Source of the DNA: Odoribacter sp. Z80 | GTDB taxonomy: Bacteria > Bacteroidota > Bacteroidia > Bacteroidales > Marinifilaceae | Direction of reading: 5' to 3' | Length of the DNA stretch: 64,000 bases | Assembly: GCF_009935865.1 (NCBI RefSeq) | Contig: NZ_QWEL01000003.1 | Location: 62,001-126,000 of the forward strand | Shown: positions 45,518 to 56,896 of the stretch, one piece after another | Layout of the letters: every line of letters begins with the position of its first letter | Numbering within the stretch: position 1 is the first letter of the stretch | Position numbers and translations under genes: made by a program | The notes under the pieces: generated by a model | Told to the model about the DNA's origin: nothing | What the model saw: only the letters and a program-made list of their open reading frames with translations | The model's database searches: none

Positions 45518-45895
45518 GATTAAAATAAGTGAGTTAAATATTTTAACAGTTCTTTAACCTTTGTTTTATAGATTTATTTATGTTATAAAACATGGTAAAG
45601 GTAACGAATCGTAAATACTAAACAAGTTTCCGCAAAACAATTTCTTTTTAGTTATAAGACATTCATTATCAAAGCATATTCAGGATTTATTTACACCATA
45701 TAACGTCTCAAATTATATTCATTCCAAATAATCACATCCCAAAAACATCTTTTTCCACCCGTTCCGCCTACGTTTGCGGAAAGGAAAGTTAAAATTGTTT
45801 CCTATTTATTTATCCCTTTCTTTAATAGATTTTTTTCAGTTTCAATATCCCCATTTCTCCTTTTCCCGTATAAAAGAAAAATAAACTACATCACC
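45518..45895. promoter_or_regulatory. Divergent korA/corA intergenic region with palindromic promoter
   Basis: This gap holds no convincing gene. A palindrome TTCCGC-N8-GCGGAA (45762-45781) overlaps a perfect plus-strand -7 box TACGTTTG (45769-45776), which would drive corA with a leader of about 115 bases. On the minus strand no exact TAnnTTTG was found for korA. Confidence 0.4.
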
Positions 45896-46957
45896 GTGGC
45901 CCGTTTTCTGAAAAACAAACAAAAATCCCAGGGAGCTCCTCCGGGTTCCCTTATATTTATCGGAAAGCAAAAAATAGAATACACCCATATCCGGGTAACA
46001 CAATACAACACAGACTATATCAAAGAAGGAAATCTCAAATCTCTGGATAAAATTTCAGAATATCTTTCCGACAATCATCTCACCTGGGTCTCCATTCAAG
46101 GTCTGCATGACACTCAACTCATCGGACAGTTGGGAAAAAAATTCGGTATCAGTTCCCTGATTCTGGAAGACATCCTGAACACAGACGAACGCCCTAAATT
46201 CATCGAAGACGACAAACACCTGTTTATCATCCTGAAATCCCTGAATTTTGACAAAAACATCTCCAAAATCCACATTGACCAAATCTCCCTGATTGTCGGA
46301 AAAAACTACCTGATTACCATCCAGGAAACCACAGAAGATTACTTCAAAGAAGTAGACCAGCGTTTATATGCCGGTCAGGGAAAAATCCGCACTTATCCCT
46401 CTGATTACCTATGCTATGCCCTAATAGATACCTTAGTAGACAACTATATCCTGAACATAGAAAAAATGGGAAATGTCATTGAAGAACAAGAAAAATTACT
46501 GCTTCATTCAGACAAAGAACTTATCGAGAACATCTACCATTACAAAACCGAATTAGCTTATATCCGGAAAAACATACGTCCGGCAAAAGAACTGATGACC
46601 CGCTTCGTCACCAGCGATTCGGAACTCATCAACGAGCGTACTTACAACTACCTGCGCGACTTAGAAGGTTTAGTCACACAAGCACTGGAAGCCATAGAAA
46701 TCTATTACACCATGCTCTCCGATCAACAAAACAGTTATAATGCAACCATCAGCAACAATGTAAACGATGTCATGAAAATCCTTACTGTCTTTTCAGCCGT
46801 ATTTATTCCACTCACTTTTATTGTCGGAGTATATGGCATGAACTTTAAATACATACCTTTTCTGAACTACCATTACGGCTACTTCATTTTATGGGGGATC
46901 ATGCTCATCGTCACTATCCTTATGCTTATTTTCTTCAAACGCAAAAGATGGTTTTAA
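45896..46957 (+). CDS. corA: CorA-type magnesium/cobalt transporter
   Basis: A 353-residue divalent-metal channel of the inner membrane. A large N-terminal cytoplasmic funnel is followed by two C-terminal membrane helices (about 293-313 and 325-345) flanking the selectivity motif YGMNF, and the protein ends with the basic cluster KRKRWF. The start is GTG (45896); no ATG lies nearby in frame, so the usual start is uncertain by a few residues. The leader may contain regulatory structure, as the palindromic promoter box suggests. Confidence 0.92.
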   Translation: MARFLKNKQKSQGAPPGSLIFIGKQKIEYTHIRVTQYNTDYIKEGNLKSLDKISEYLSDNHLTWVSIQGLHDTQLIGQLGKKFGISSLILEDILNTDERPKFIEDDKHLFIILKSLNFDKNISKIHIDQISLIVGKNYLITIQETTEDYFKEVDQRLYAGQGKIRTYPSDYLCYALIDTLVDNYILNIEKMGNVIEEQEKLLLHSDKELIENIYHYKTELAYIRKNIRPAKELMTRFVTSDSELINERTYNYLRDLEGLVTQALEAIEIYYTMLSDQQNSYNATISNNVNDVMKILTVFSAVFIPLTFIVGVYGMNFKYIPFLNYHYGYFILWGIMLIVTILMLIFFKRKRWF

Positions 46958-47049
46958 CCTATCCGGACAGCCATTTTCAAACTACCTGAAAACCGAACTG
47001 AGCTATCCGGAGTCCTGACACCTCAATTCAATTTTCAGGGAACTATGTT

Positions 47050-48462
<1,413 letters not shown>

Positions 48463-49737
48463 TTAACGTAAAGTGATTTTCAATACGTCAGCTACAGCAG
48501 GAATCGGGAAAGTCTCACCCACTCCCGTGATCACATTATTTTCAGGAATCGGGGTTCCTCCGAAAATATACTGCGCATTTCCTGCTCCCGGATATTGGCT
48601 GACTGCCGTACCATCATCCAGCAATCTTGCAGTAGAAGTAATATCATTAGCAGTAATAGCTTTCACATCTGAGCCATTGGAATAAAACCAGTCATTAGAA
48701 TAACCGAACATTGTTACATAAGCCAGTTTATCTCCGTTATAAGCAGAATATTCCACCTGAGTTTTCTCTCCCGGATACAAAGAAGTAGTTCCTGCTACAT
48801 ATACATTTCTGACATACGGCAATTTAGCCAATGCTTCCTTTAACTGATTTACGTTTCCGGTTTGTGCAAGAGCTTTCAACCCTATCCCCTGATCCTTTTT
48901 ATCCAATTGATAAACCGGATTGATATCACCTGTATAAATCACAACCAAAGTAGGTGATAAAGTCGTAATAATACCGGTTTTATCATTCACCGCAGCATAC
49001 AAATCGTTGACATTTCCATCTTCTGCCAGTTTAGTCAATTCAGCACTGGAACTTTCGCCGGGAATAAAGTAAGGTTTATCACTCAGCAATTTATTCTGCA
49101 GCACATTAGAAACAACCCATACTCCAGGAGAGAAAGGAGTTTCGTTGCTGGTATTATTAGAAATATTAGTAATAATCAATGTAAACTCAGATTTCGTCTT
49201 ATCATAAGTCAATACCAGCTTCATCATTTCAGAAGCAGCCGGATAAGTATTTCCTTCGGCATCGGTACCATTAATCATTTTCACCTTATCATTTTTTGCT
49301 GTTCCGGGATGAATATTTGAAGGTCCGGGAGCTGCATTTACCCGGGTTCCGTTATCCCACAACTTTACCTTGGCAGATACGTCTCCGGTAATAGGTGTAC
49401 CGTCAGCATTATACAAAGCAATACCCGGATTTTCCGGTGCAAAGAAAAGGTCATTCGAATAACCGTACATCGTGGCAAACATCAGATATTGGCCTTTGGC
49501 AGCACAAAACTTGATACTGGCAGACTCTCCCGGAACAAGAATATCGCCCGTTGCACCCTGTCCTTTAAAAGTACCGCTCTGAACAAACTCTTTCAGTGTC
49601 ATCACATTCTCAATGGTAAAAATGGAGGCTTTCTCTCCAGGTGTATTATCATCGTCATCACTATGACAAGAGGTAAGTCCTATCCCTCCAGCCAATAAAG
49701 CTGCAAACAATACAGCAGGTAAAAATCTTTTTTTCAT
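48463..49737 (-). CDS. Lipoprotein with two tandem Spondin_N-like domains
   Basis: A 424-residue lipoprotein: the signal ends GLTSCHS, so Cys24 is the lipid anchor, followed by an acidic linker with DDDD. Two repeats share the motifs F-T/A-MYGYSND-FF ... LWDNGT-VN-PG: repeat 1 about 38-205 (MYGYSNDLFF, LWDNGTRVN) and repeat 2 about 210-424 (MFGYSNDWFY, LLDDGTAVSQYPG). These match Spondin_N-type domains, best known in extracellular matrix proteins and bacterial surface proteins. It stands between rplQ and eno behind the cluster terminator. Binding partner unknown. Confidence 0.8.
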   Translation of the reverse strand: MKKRFLPAVLFAALLAGGIGLTSCHSDDDDNTPGEKASIFTIENVMTLKEFVQSGTFKGQGATGDILVPGESASIKFCAAKGQYLMFATMYGYSNDLFFAPENPGIALYNADGTPITGDVSAKVKLWDNGTRVNAAPGPSNIHPGTAKNDKVKMINGTDAEGNTYPAASEMMKLVLTYDKTKSEFTLIITNISNNTSNETPFSPGVWVVSNVLQNKLLSDKPYFIPGESSSAELTKLAEDGNVNDLYAAVNDKTGIITTLSPTLVVIYTGDINPVYQLDKKDQGIGLKALAQTGNVNQLKEALAKLPYVRNVYVAGTTSLYPGEKTQVEYSAYNGDKLAYVTMFGYSNDWFYSNGSDVKAITANDITSTARLLDDGTAVSQYPGAGNAQYIFGGTPIPENNVITGVGETFPIPAVADVLKITLR

Positions 49738-49861
49738 CTCTCTGTTTATTTAATTATTTGATTAATTTATACGTCAGGTTGAACGTATATTACAAAGAGA
49801 AGTTCGGGCTTTTGGATTTTTTAATGTAAAAGACAATTCTTTCAGGTTTGAACATAAAAAT

Positions 49862-49890
49862 ACCGGCCGGGAAGTAAATTTCCGGCCGGT
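49862..49890 (-). terminator. Terminator of the ribosomal protein cluster
   Basis: Arms ACCGGCCGGGAA (49862-49873) and TTTCCGGCCGGT (49879-49890) give a 12-bp stem with a 5-base loop; on the minus strand TATTTTTATG follows. It lies 20 bases beyond the rplQ stop. Confidence 0.88.
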
Positions 49891-49909
49891 TCTATCTGAA
49901 TGTTCCTGA

Positions 49910-50419
49910 TTATTCAGCTTTCGGAGCCTCTTCAGCAGATGTTTCAGCTGCTTTAGGAGCTTCCTCTACTACTGTTGCTTCAGCAGCTTTCTTTGCTCCT
50001 GAAGAACGACGGCGACGGGTTGCAGTTTTCTTCACTTCCTGTTTTACTTCAGTATAAGTAGCATTAAAATCTACTAACTCTATGATACAGGTTTCAGCGT
50101 TATCACCAATACGACGGCCAGTACGCAGGATTCGGGTATATCCACCGGGACGGTTAACAATCTTCGGAGCTACTTCACTGAACAATTCAGTAACAGCTTC
50201 TTTCTGTCCCAGGTAGCTGAATACTACACGGCGAGAATTCTGGTTATCGTTTTTACTTTTGGTAATCAGCGGCTCTACATACATTTTGAGCGCTTTAGCC
50301 TTAGGCACGGTTGTACTGATTCTTTTGTGAAGAATCAAAGAAGTAGCCATATTTGAAAGCATAGCCTTGCGATGTGCACTGGTTCTGCTCAGGTGATTAA
50401 ATTTCTTCTTATGGTTCAT
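49910..50419 (-). CDS. rplQ: 50S ribosomal protein bL17
   Basis: Starts [21 protein letters not shown], as in the family, and keeps the LITKSKND and GGYTRI motifs. It has 169 residues with an Ala/Glu/Lys-rich C-terminal tail of about 45 that is absent from E. coli L17 (127). Last gene before the cluster terminator; it begins 4 bases after rpoA. Confidence 0.95.
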   Translation of the reverse strand: MNHKKKFNHLSRTSAHRKAMLSNMATSLILHKRISTTVPKAKALKMYVEPLITKSKNDNQNSRRVVFSYLGQKEAVTELFSEVAPKIVNRPGGYTRILRTGRRIGDNAETCIIELVDFNATYTEVKQEVKKTATRRRRSSGAKKAAEATVVEEAPKAAETSAEEAPKAE

Positions 50420-50423
50420 GATG

Positions 50424-51416
50424 TTATTCCTTATCTAATTTATACTTAGAAACATCCATACCGAATTCAAGATTGTTATTTTCCAATAAAGCCTCCAATT
50501 CAGTCAGCGACTTTTTACCAAAGTTGCGGAATTTCAGCAAATCATTTTTATTGAAACGGCACAATTCTCCAAGCGTTTCTACTTCAGCAGCTTTTAAACA
50601 ATTCAGCGCACGTACGGACAAGTCCATGTCAACTAATTTAGTCTTCAACAACTGGCGCATATGAAGCACTTCCTCGTCAAACTCTTCATTACCGTATTTA
50701 TCCTCAGACTCCAGAGAAATCTTTTCATCAGAGAACAACATAAAATGGTGAATCAGAATCTTAGCAGCCTCCTTCAAAGCATCGGTAGGAGCAATAGAAC
50801 CATCGGTTTCAATTTCCAACAACAATTTCTCATAGTCGGTTTTACCTTCCACACGATAGTTCTCAATTTCATATTTTACATTCCGGATCGGAGTATAAAT
50901 GGCATCAATAGGGATAAATCCCGCTTCGGCTTCCGCCGGCATATTTTCAGTGCTGGGCACATATCCACGTCCTTTCTGGATTGTGATTTCCATCTGGAAA
51001 TTTACAGAAGCGTCCATATTGCAAATCACCAAATCCGTATTCAGCACTTCAAAACCGGTGAGGAATCTGTTAATATCCCCTGCCTTAAAAGCTTCCTGTC
51101 CGGAAATCAGAACTGTCAGCTTCTCATCCTCAACATCTTCCACTTTTCTTTTAAAGCGAACCTGTTTCAGATTCAGAATAATCTCAGTAACGTCTTCAAT
51201 TACCCCTGGGATAGTGGCAAACTCATGTTCTACACCATGTATTTTAATGCCGGTAATCGCGAAGCCTTCCAATGAAGACAGTAGGATTCTGCGCAACGGA
51301 TTACCAATAGTGATTCCGTAACCTGGCTCCAACGGACGAAATTCGAATTTTCCGAACTTGTCTGTAGATTCGAGCATGATTACTTTATCCGGTTTCTGGA
51401 AAGCTAATATTGCCAT
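50424..51416 (-). CDS. rpoA: RNA polymerase alpha subunit
   Basis: A 330-residue protein with the N-terminal dimerisation/assembly domain (about 1-235; [19 protein letters not shown] near 34) and the C-terminal DNA- and activator-binding domain (about 255-320; [20 protein letters not shown] near 265-284). Located in the alpha-operon part of the ribosomal cluster between rpsD and rplQ. Confidence 0.97.
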   Translation of the reverse strand: MAILAFQKPDKVIMLESTDKFGKFEFRPLEPGYGITIGNPLRRILLSSLEGFAITGIKIHGVEHEFATIPGVIEDVTEIILNLKQVRFKRKVEDVEDEKLTVLISGQEAFKAGDINRFLTGFEVLNTDLVICNMDASVNFQMEITIQKGRGYVPSTENMPAEAEAGFIPIDAIYTPIRNVKYEIENYRVEGKTDYEKLLLEIETDGSIAPTDALKEAAKILIHHFMLFSDEKISLESEDKYGNEEFDEEVLHMRQLLKTKLVDMDLSVRALNCLKAAEVETLGELCRFNKNDLLKFRNFGKKSLTELEALLENNNLEFGMDVSKYKLDKE

Positions 51417-51432
51417 AAATATCTTTAATTTA

Positions 51433-52041
51433 TTACTTAGAATACAATTCTACGATTAACTGCTCTTTGATATTCTCCGGAATATCTGTCCTTTCCGGAA
51501 CATTCAACAGTTTGCCACTCATGGAAGCTCCGTCCCATTCCAACCATGAATATTTGCTCACCCGATTGCTGCGCAAACTTTCCTCAATCACCTCAAGAGC
51601 TTTTGATTTTTCGCGTACTGCAACAATATCACCGGCTTTCACTGCAGCAGAAGGTATATTACAAACCCCTCCGTTCACCGTAATGTGACGGTGAGATACC
51701 AACTGGCGGGCAGCTGCCCGCGTAGGAGCAATACCTAAACGATAAACTACATTATCCAGACGGCATTCCAACATCTGCAACAACACTTCACCTGTAACAC
51801 CTCCGGCACGTTCTGCTTTTTCAAACAAAATGCGGAATTGCTTTTCCAGCAAACCGTAAGTATATTTTGCTTTTTGTTTTTCTTTCAACTGAATACCATA
51901 TTCAGAGATTTTTCTGCGACGACGAGCCAAACCATGTTGTCCGGACGGATAATTTCTCCGTTCCAGTGCTTTATCCGGTCCGTAAATGGGCTCACCGAAC
52001 TTTCTTGCTATTTTAGACTTAGGTCCTGTATATCTAGCCAT
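51433..52041 (-). CDS. rpsD: 30S ribosomal protein uS4
   Basis: A 202-residue primary 16S rRNA binder, also a translational autoregulator in E. coli. [18 protein letters not shown] at the start and the S4 domain ([21 protein letters not shown] near 93-113) are clear. The family's N-terminal zinc-ribbon cysteines are absent. The 110-base gap upstream, before rpsK, holds an AATCGTAAATC-type repeat. Confidence 0.97.
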   Translation of the reverse strand: MARYTGPKSKIARKFGEPIYGPDKALERRNYPSGQHGLARRRRKISEYGIQLKEKQKAKYTYGLLEKQFRILFEKAERAGGVTGEVLLQMLECRLDNVVYRLGIAPTRAAARQLVSHRHITVNGGVCNIPSAAVKAGDIVAVREKSKALEVIEESLRSNRVSKYSWLEWDGASMSGKLLNVPERTDIPENIKEQLIVELYSK

Positions 52042-52073
52042 TTCTTTTAAATTTTTGATTTCAGATTTTAACT

Positions 52074-52135
52074 TCAGATTTCCTTCCGATTTCCGACCTT
52101 ATTCGTTAATCGTAAATCTTTCATCCTCAATCTGA
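52074..52135. repeat. Intergenic repeat element D (rpsK-rpsD gap)
   Basis: A left part with GATTTCAGATTT twice and a right part TTAATCGTAAATC match the left and right arms of the other cluster repeats (52.1, 54.2, 59.2 and 59.6 kb). This copy is the most degraded, with the left GATTTACGATT core missing. Confidence 0.5.
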
Positions 52136-52151
52136 CACGTTCACTAAATAA

Positions 52152-52544
52152 TTAAACTCTTCTACGTTTAGGAGGCCGGCAACCATTGTGAGGCAGCGGA
52201 GTAACGTCAATAATTTCAGCTACTTCAATCCCACTCGCGTGGATAGAACGGATAGCTGATTCACGACCGTTTCCAGGGCCGGAAACATATACTTTAGCTT
52301 TACGCATACCCAGGTCAAATGCAACTTTAGCGCAATCGGCTGCTGCCATCTGTGCTGCATACGGAGTGTTCTTTTTAGATCCTCTGAATCCCATCTTTCC
52401 GGCTGAAGACCATGAAATCACCTGTCCGGTGGAATTGGTCAAAGAAATGATGATGTTATTAAATGAGGAATGAACGTGTGCTTGTCCCACGGCTTCTACT
52501 TTAACCAGCCGCTTCTTGTTACTTGATGTAGACTTCTTTGCCAT
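52152..52544 (-). CDS. rpsK: 30S ribosomal protein uS11
   Basis: A 130-residue protein of the 30S platform. [17 protein letters not shown] near 24 and the C-terminal [13 protein letters not shown] are diagnostic. It begins 12 bases after rpsM. Confidence 0.97.
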   Translation of the reverse strand: MAKKSTSSNKKRLVKVEAVGQAHVHSSFNNIIISLTNSTGQVISWSSAGKMGFRGSKKNTPYAAQMAAADCAKVAFDLGMRKAKVYVSGPGNGRESAIRSIHASGIEVAEIIDVTPLPHNGCRPPKRRRV

Positions 52545-52556
52545 AATTCAACTCAA

Positions 52557-52934
52557 TTATTTAGTTGCTTTTTTCTTATTAGCAACAGTTTTCTTCTTAC
52601 CCTTACGTGTACGGGCATTGTTCTTGGTACTCTGACCTCTTACCGGCAATCCGAGACGATGACGGATTCCACGGTAACAACCGATATCCATCAGTCGTTT
52701 AATGTTCATCTGAACGGTTGATCTCAACTCACCTTCGACTTTGTACTCCGATCCGATAATCTTACGTACAGCCCCGAGCTGGTCATCGTTCCAGTCTTTC
52801 ACCTTAAGGTCATAATCGATGCCGGCTTCACTCAGGATAGCGCGGGCACTACTTCTACCTATACCATAGATATAGGTTAAGGCTATTTCTCCTCTTTTGT
52901 TTGAGGGTAAATCTACACCTACGATTCTTGCCAT
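52557..52934 (-). CDS. rpsM: 30S ribosomal protein uS13
   Basis: A 125-residue head protein of the 30S subunit. [20 protein letters not shown] at the start and [19 protein letters not shown] near 91 are the family marks; a Lys-rich tail follows. It begins 29 bases after rpmJ. Confidence 0.97.
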   Translation of the reverse strand: MARIVGVDLPSNKRGEIALTYIYGIGRSSARAILSEAGIDYDLKVKDWNDDQLGAVRKIIGSEYKVEGELRSTVQMNIKRLMDIGCYRGIRHRLGLPVRGQSTKNNARTRKGKKKTVANKKKATK

Positions 52935-52963
52935 AAATCTTTTTAATTTAACTAAATGAATGA

Positions 52964-53080
52964 TTAACCCTGACGCATTTTAAACTTAGGGTTCTTTTTG
53001 TTAATGACGTACAAAACGCCTTTTCTTCTTACAATCTTGCAATCGTCATTACGTTTCTTAATGGACGCTTTTACCTTCAT
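52964..53080 (-). CDS. rpmJ: 50S ribosomal protein bL36, zinc-free form
   Basis: A 38-residue protein ([16 protein letters not shown], then [18 protein letters not shown], ending MRQG) found by reading the gap between infA and rpsM. It keeps a single Cys at position 14, so it lacks the C-x2-C and C-x-H ligands of zinc-ribbon L36 and belongs to the zinc-independent form. Confidence 0.95.
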   Translation of the reverse strand: MKVKASIKKRNDDCKIVRRKGVLYVINKKNPKFKMRQG

Positions 53081-53106
53081 GGTTATTTAATTTGAAATTA
53101 AAATTC

Positions 53107-53328
53107 TTAATTCTTATATCTGAATGTAATCCGGCCCTTGGTCAGGTCATAAGGTGACATATCCACCCTTACCTTATCCCCGGGAAGGATTTTAATATAA
53201 TGCATACGCATCTTTCCGGAAATATGAGCTGTAATCACATGCCCGTTTTCCAATTCAACCCTGAACATCGCATTCGATAATGCTTCTGTTATTACCCCAT
53301 CCTGCTCTATTGACGGCTGTTTTGCCAT
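53107..53328 (-). CDS. infA: Translation initiation factor IF-1
   Basis: A 73-residue S1/OB-fold protein bound at the 30S A site during initiation. [20 protein letters not shown] and [19 protein letters not shown] are typical. The open frame reaches TTG 53334; [11 protein letters not shown] at 53328 is the true start. It is 13 bases after map. Confidence 0.97.
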   Translation of the reverse strand: MAKQPSIEQDGVITEALSNAMFRVELENGHVITAHISGKMRMHYIKILPGDKVRVDMSPYDLTKGRITFRYKN

Positions 53329-53341
53329 AAACAATATTGAT

Positions 53342-54115
53342 TTATATTAATGCTTTTTCCACAAATTCAAACGAAGACAGTATGTCTGCCCCGTCCTTAC
53401 CAATTGCCACCGTATGCTCAAAATGAGCAGAAGGCATCTTATCCCTGGTACAGATTGTCCAACCGTCCCGGTCCTGATAAACATGCCGTTTCCCCAGATT
53501 TATCATAGGCTCAATGGCAATAACCATTCCCTCCTTCAACTTCATCCCTTGCCCCCGATGACCATAATTCGGCACCTGAGGTTCTTCATGCAAATCCCGT
53601 CCCACACCATGTCCTACCATCTCACGCACTACGGAAAATCCCTCTGCTTCACAGTGAGACTGCACAGCATAGCCGATATCCCCGATACGCATTCCCGCAA
53701 CTGCCTTCTCAATACCCTTATATAAACTCTCCTTGGTCACGCGCAACAACTTTCTGACCTCTTCTGCCACTTCCCCTACCTCAAAAGTGTAGGCGCTGTC
53801 ACCGTAAAAACCATTCTTCAATGTCCCGCAATCCACAGAAACCACATCCCCTTCCTTCAAAACACATTGGGCAGACGGAATACCATGTACCACAACATCA
53901 TTTACCGAAATACAAAGTGTATTGGGAAATCCCCCATATCCTTTAAATCCCGGTTCCGCCCCGTGAGAACGGATAAACTCCTCTGCTATACGATCCAGTT
54001 CTAATGTAGAAATCCCCGGACGGATGTGCTTTGCCACCTCGCCCAGAGTCATCCCTACCAAAAGATTACTTTCCCTCAGTAATTCAATCTCTTCTCTGGT
54101 CTTTACCAAAATCAT
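53342..54115 (-). CDS. map: Type I methionine aminopeptidase
   Basis: Removes N-terminal Met from nascent proteins in the cytoplasm. Length 257 with the pita-bread metal site: HGIPSAQ near 78, VDCGT near 95, DSAYTF near 106, [12 protein letters not shown] near 168 and [10 protein letters not shown] near 200 supply His, Asp and Glu ligands. It sits between secY and infA, as in many Bacteroidota clusters. The 122 bases upstream hold a repeat element. Confidence 0.97.
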   Translation of the reverse strand: MILVKTREEIELLRESNLLVGMTLGEVAKHIRPGISTLELDRIAEEFIRSHGAEPGFKGYGGFPNTLCISVNDVVVHGIPSAQCVLKEGDVVSVDCGTLKNGFYGDSAYTFEVGEVAEEVRKLLRVTKESLYKGIEKAVAGMRIGDIGYAVQSHCEAEGFSVVREMVGHGVGRDLHEEPQVPNYGHRGQGMKLKEGMVIAIEPMINLGKRHVYQDRDGWTICTRDKMPSAHFEHTVAIGKDGADILSSFEFVEKALI

Positions 54116-54163
54116 GGCGCGAAATTACAAAAAAAAACTCAACCCACAAACTCCGTGCTTACT

Positions 54164-54229
54164 TTAGATTTAAAAATTCAGATTTACGATTAAATTCCAC
54201 TAGAATCCAATCGTAAATCATAAATCTAT
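54164..54229. repeat. Intergenic repeat element A (secY-map gap)
   Basis: GATTTACGATT (54181-54191) and AATCGTAAATC (54209-54219) form an 11-bp perfect inverted repeat around a 17-base loop, flanked by TTTAGATTT on the left and ATAAATCTATT on the right. This is the clearest copy of the cluster repeat. Confidence 0.7.
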
Positions 54230-54237
54230 TTCATCAA

Positions 54238-55578
54238 TCAATAAGCAGCCGGACCACCCGGTGTTTTTCCTTTTATTCTTCCCGTCTTCATCAAACCGTC
54301 GTAATGACGCATCAACAAATGGGATTCAATTTGCTGTAAGGTATCTAATACTACTCCCACCAAAATCAACAATGAAGTACCTCCATAAAACTGAGAGAAT
54401 TGATTATTGACTCCCGCCATAGTAGCAAAAGCCGGCAATATAGCTACAATCCCCAGGAAAATAGAACCTGGCAAAGTAATCCTTGACATAATCGTATCCA
54501 AAAACTCCATGGTCTTCCGGCCGGGTTTTACTCCCGGTATGAAACCTCCGTTCTTCTTCATATCCTCTGCCATTTGCATCGGATTAACCGTAATTGCAGT
54601 ATAAAAATAGGTAAACGCAACAATCAGGACAAAGAATGTGAAATTATACCAGAATCCCGTAAAATTAGAGAATGCAGCTACAAAACCCGACAAAGACTCG
54701 GAAGATGCATAATTGGCAAAAGATATAGGCAGCAACATCAATGCCTGAGCAAAGATAATAGGCATTACCCCTGCTGCATTTATCTTCAAGGGAATATACT
54801 GACGGACTCCTCCGTACTGTTTATTGCCTACAATACGTTTGGCATACTGTACAGGCACCTTTCGGGTTCCCTGTACCAACAATATACTACCGCAAAATAC
54901 AAAGAACAATACTACAATCTCAATAATAAAGGCGATAATTCCTCCTCCCTGCTGACTCACCCTGGCACCGAATTCCGCAACTACACCGAAAGGCAAACGG
55001 GCAACAATACCAATCATGATAATGATAGAAACACCATTACCGATACCTTTATCCGTGATCTTCTCTCCCAGCCACAGCACAAACATAGAACCTGCTGCCA
55101 GAACAGCTACGGAAAATGCCGTAAACAACCAGCCTTTCAGCAAAAAGTATTCAGGCTGGATTTGCATATGCAAGTTGGTAAGATACGCAGAACCTTGTAA
55201 AATCAGAATCAAAACAGTCAGGTAACGGGTAATCTGATTAATCTTCCGGCGTCCGCTCTCACCTTCCCGCTGCATCCTTTGAAAATAAGGAACGGCTATC
55301 CCCAGCAACTGAACCACGATAGAGGCAGAGATATAAGGCATAATTCCCAAAGCAAAAATAGAAGCATTTGAGAAAGCACCTCCCGAAAACATATCCAGCA
55401 ATCCCAACACTCCGGTAGAGGTTTGTTCCTTCAAAGCAGCCAGACCGGCAGGATCAATACCAGGTATCACAATCTCTGTTCCAAGCCTGTAAACGAGAAT
55501 CAACCCGAGAGTCGTCAGAATCCGGGTTTTCAATTCCTCAATTTTCCAAATGTTCTTTAATGTATCAAATAACTTCAT
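54238..55578 (-). CDS. secY: SecY translocase subunit
   Basis: A 446-residue inner-membrane protein with ten membrane segments forming the Sec channel. LIPGIDPAGLA-type periplasmic start near 39, MQREGESGRRKINQITRYL near 104 and PVQYAKRIVG near 243 (cytoplasmic loop) are conserved. The start MKLFDTLKNIWKIEELK is standard. The 127-base gap to rplO contains the TTATAAAG array. Confidence 0.97.
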   Translation of the reverse strand: MKLFDTLKNIWKIEELKTRILTTLGLILVYRLGTEIVIPGIDPAGLAALKEQTSTGVLGLLDMFSGGAFSNASIFALGIMPYISASIVVQLLGIAVPYFQRMQREGESGRRKINQITRYLTVLILILQGSAYLTNLHMQIQPEYFLLKGWLFTAFSVAVLAAGSMFVLWLGEKITDKGIGNGVSIIIMIGIVARLPFGVVAEFGARVSQQGGGIIAFIIEIVVLFFVFCGSILLVQGTRKVPVQYAKRIVGNKQYGGVRQYIPLKINAAGVMPIIFAQALMLLPISFANYASSESLSGFVAAFSNFTGFWYNFTFFVLIVAFTYFYTAITVNPMQMAEDMKKNGGFIPGVKPGRKTMEFLDTIMSRITLPGSIFLGIVAILPAFATMAGVNNQFSQFYGGTSLLILVGVVLDTLQQIESHLLMRHYDGLMKTGRIKGKTPGGPAAY

Positions 55579-55696
55579 AAGTCCATAATTTATAAGTTTA
55601 TAAAGCCTATAAAGTTTATAAAGCCTGTAAAGTTATAAAGCCACATGACCTTACGAACCTTATAAACCTTATAAACTTTATGAAACTTCATAAGCC
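55576..55696. repeat. TTATAAAG short-unit array, inverted halves (rplO-secY gap)
   Basis: The left half repeats units such as GTTTATAAAGCC several times; the right half repeats CCTTATAAA and CTTTATGAA, i.e. the reverse-complement sense. The halves could pair into an extended A/T-rich hairpin. It differs from the GATTTACGATT family. Confidence 0.6.
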
Positions 55697-55705
55697 CGTT
55701 TCGTT

Positions 55706-56152
55706 TTACAAAACGACAACAGAGCCACCGGCAGCTTCAATCGCTTCGACAGCTTTTTTAGAGAACGCATTCGCTTTTACTTCCAGTTTTGCAGTGATAA
55801 CACCATCACCCAATACCTTCAGCAATTCGTTCTTGTTCAGCAAACCAGCATTAATCAATATATCCCGGTCAATCATTTCCAGGTTATCTCTTTCAGCCAA
55901 AGCCTGCAACATATTTACATTGATTGCTTTAAAAGCTACACGATTAATATTTTTAAAACCGAATTTCGGTACCCGTCTCTGCAAAGGCATCTGACCTCCC
56001 TCAAAACCAATTTTCATATGATAACCTGATCTTGATTTAGCTCCTTTATGTCCTCTTGTAGAAGTACCTCCTTTTCCGGAACCCTGTCCGCGGCCGATTC
56101 TCTTTTCGCGGTGAATCGATCCGCTAGCCGGTTTTAAGCTACTTAAATCCAT
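55706..56152 (-). CDS. rplO: 50S ribosomal protein uL15
   Basis: A 148-residue protein; LSSLKPASGSIHREKRIGRG at the start and GQGSGKGGTSTRGHKG near 23-38 are the conserved Gly-rich region. The C-terminal segment holds the RNA-binding alpha/beta fold. Next gene downstream is secY. Confidence 0.97.
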   Translation of the reverse strand: MDLSSLKPASGSIHREKRIGRGQGSGKGGTSTRGHKGAKSRSGYHMKIGFEGGQMPLQRRVPKFGFKNINRVAFKAINVNMLQALAERDNLEMIDRDILINAGLLNKNELLKVLGDGVITAKLEVKANAFSKKAVEAIEAAGGSVVVL

Positions 56153-56182
56153 TGTATTTAGTCCTTAAAATGTTTAACAATA

Positions 56183-56365
56183 TTACTTTACTTCTTCCAC
56201 GCGAACCAGATGGCTGATTTTTGCCACCATGCCCAGGATCTGCGGAGTAGCTTCTTTCTCTACACTGCTGTTGGTCTTCTTCAATCCCAATGCCTGAATA
56301 GTGCCAACCTGAGTTTTATCGCTACCGATTTTACTTTTTACAAGTGTGATTTTAATCTTTGCCAT
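56183..56365 (-). CDS. rpmD: 50S ribosomal protein uL30
   Basis: About 60 residues; [15 protein letters not shown] at the start and [15 protein letters not shown] near 24 are the signature. The open frame includes an upstream TTG at 56374; the ATG at 56365 has GAGG just ahead of it and follows rpsE by 12 bases. Confidence 0.95.
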   Translation of the reverse strand: MAKIKITLVKSKIGSDKTQVGTIQALGLKKTNSSVEKEATPQILGMVAKISHLVRVEEVK

Positions 56366-56377
56366 GATCCTCAAATA

Positions 56378-56884
56378 TTATCCGTTAAACACTTTATCCA
56401 GACTAACCCCTCTCTGGGCAGCAATCGTACGTGCATCACGCATTTCTTTCAATGCCGCAATAGTTGCTTTCACCAAATTATGAGGGTTGGACGAACCTTT
56501 GCTCTTAGCCAATACATCATGAATACCTGCACTCTCCAATACGGCACGCATAGCACCTCCAGCCACCAAACCGGTACCGGAAGAAGCCGGCTGCATATAA
56601 ACCTGAGCTCCGCCAAAACGGGCAACTTGCTCGTGCGGAATCGTTCCTTTCAATACAGGCACTTTAATCAGGTTTTTCTTTGCTGCTTCAATACCTTTAG
56701 AAATAGCAGTAGTCACTTCATTCGCTTTTCCTAAGCCCCAGCCTACAATACCATTCTCGTCACCTACAACCACAATAGCCGCAAAACTGAAGGTACGACC
56801 ACCTTTTGTAACTTTGGTCACACGATTGATAGCCACCAATCTGTCCTTTAATTCCAAGTCAGTATTATTTACTTTCTGTTCCAT
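56378..56884 (-). CDS. rpsE: 30S ribosomal protein uS5
   Basis: 168 residues with the double-stranded RNA-binding-like N-terminal domain ([20 protein letters not shown] near 11-30) and the C-terminal domain ([20 protein letters not shown] near 112). It begins 12 bases after rplR. Confidence 0.97.
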   Translation of the reverse strand: MEQKVNNTDLELKDRLVAINRVTKVTKGGRTFSFAAIVVVGDENGIVGWGLGKANEVTTAISKGIEAAKKNLIKVPVLKGTIPHEQVARFGGAQVYMQPASSGTGLVAGGAMRAVLESAGIHDVLAKSKGSSNPHNLVKATIAALKEMRDARTIAAQRGVSLDKVFNG

Positions 56885-56896
56885 TCTGCTAACTTA

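Noticed and set aside
46958-47049. Terminator or small gene between corA and eno
   Set aside because: No stem longer than 5 bp and no open frame of note was seen in this 92-base gap.
55576-55696. CRISPR array between rplO and secY
   Set aside because: Units are about 10 bases, A/T-rich and without regular unique spacers, and no cas gene is present.
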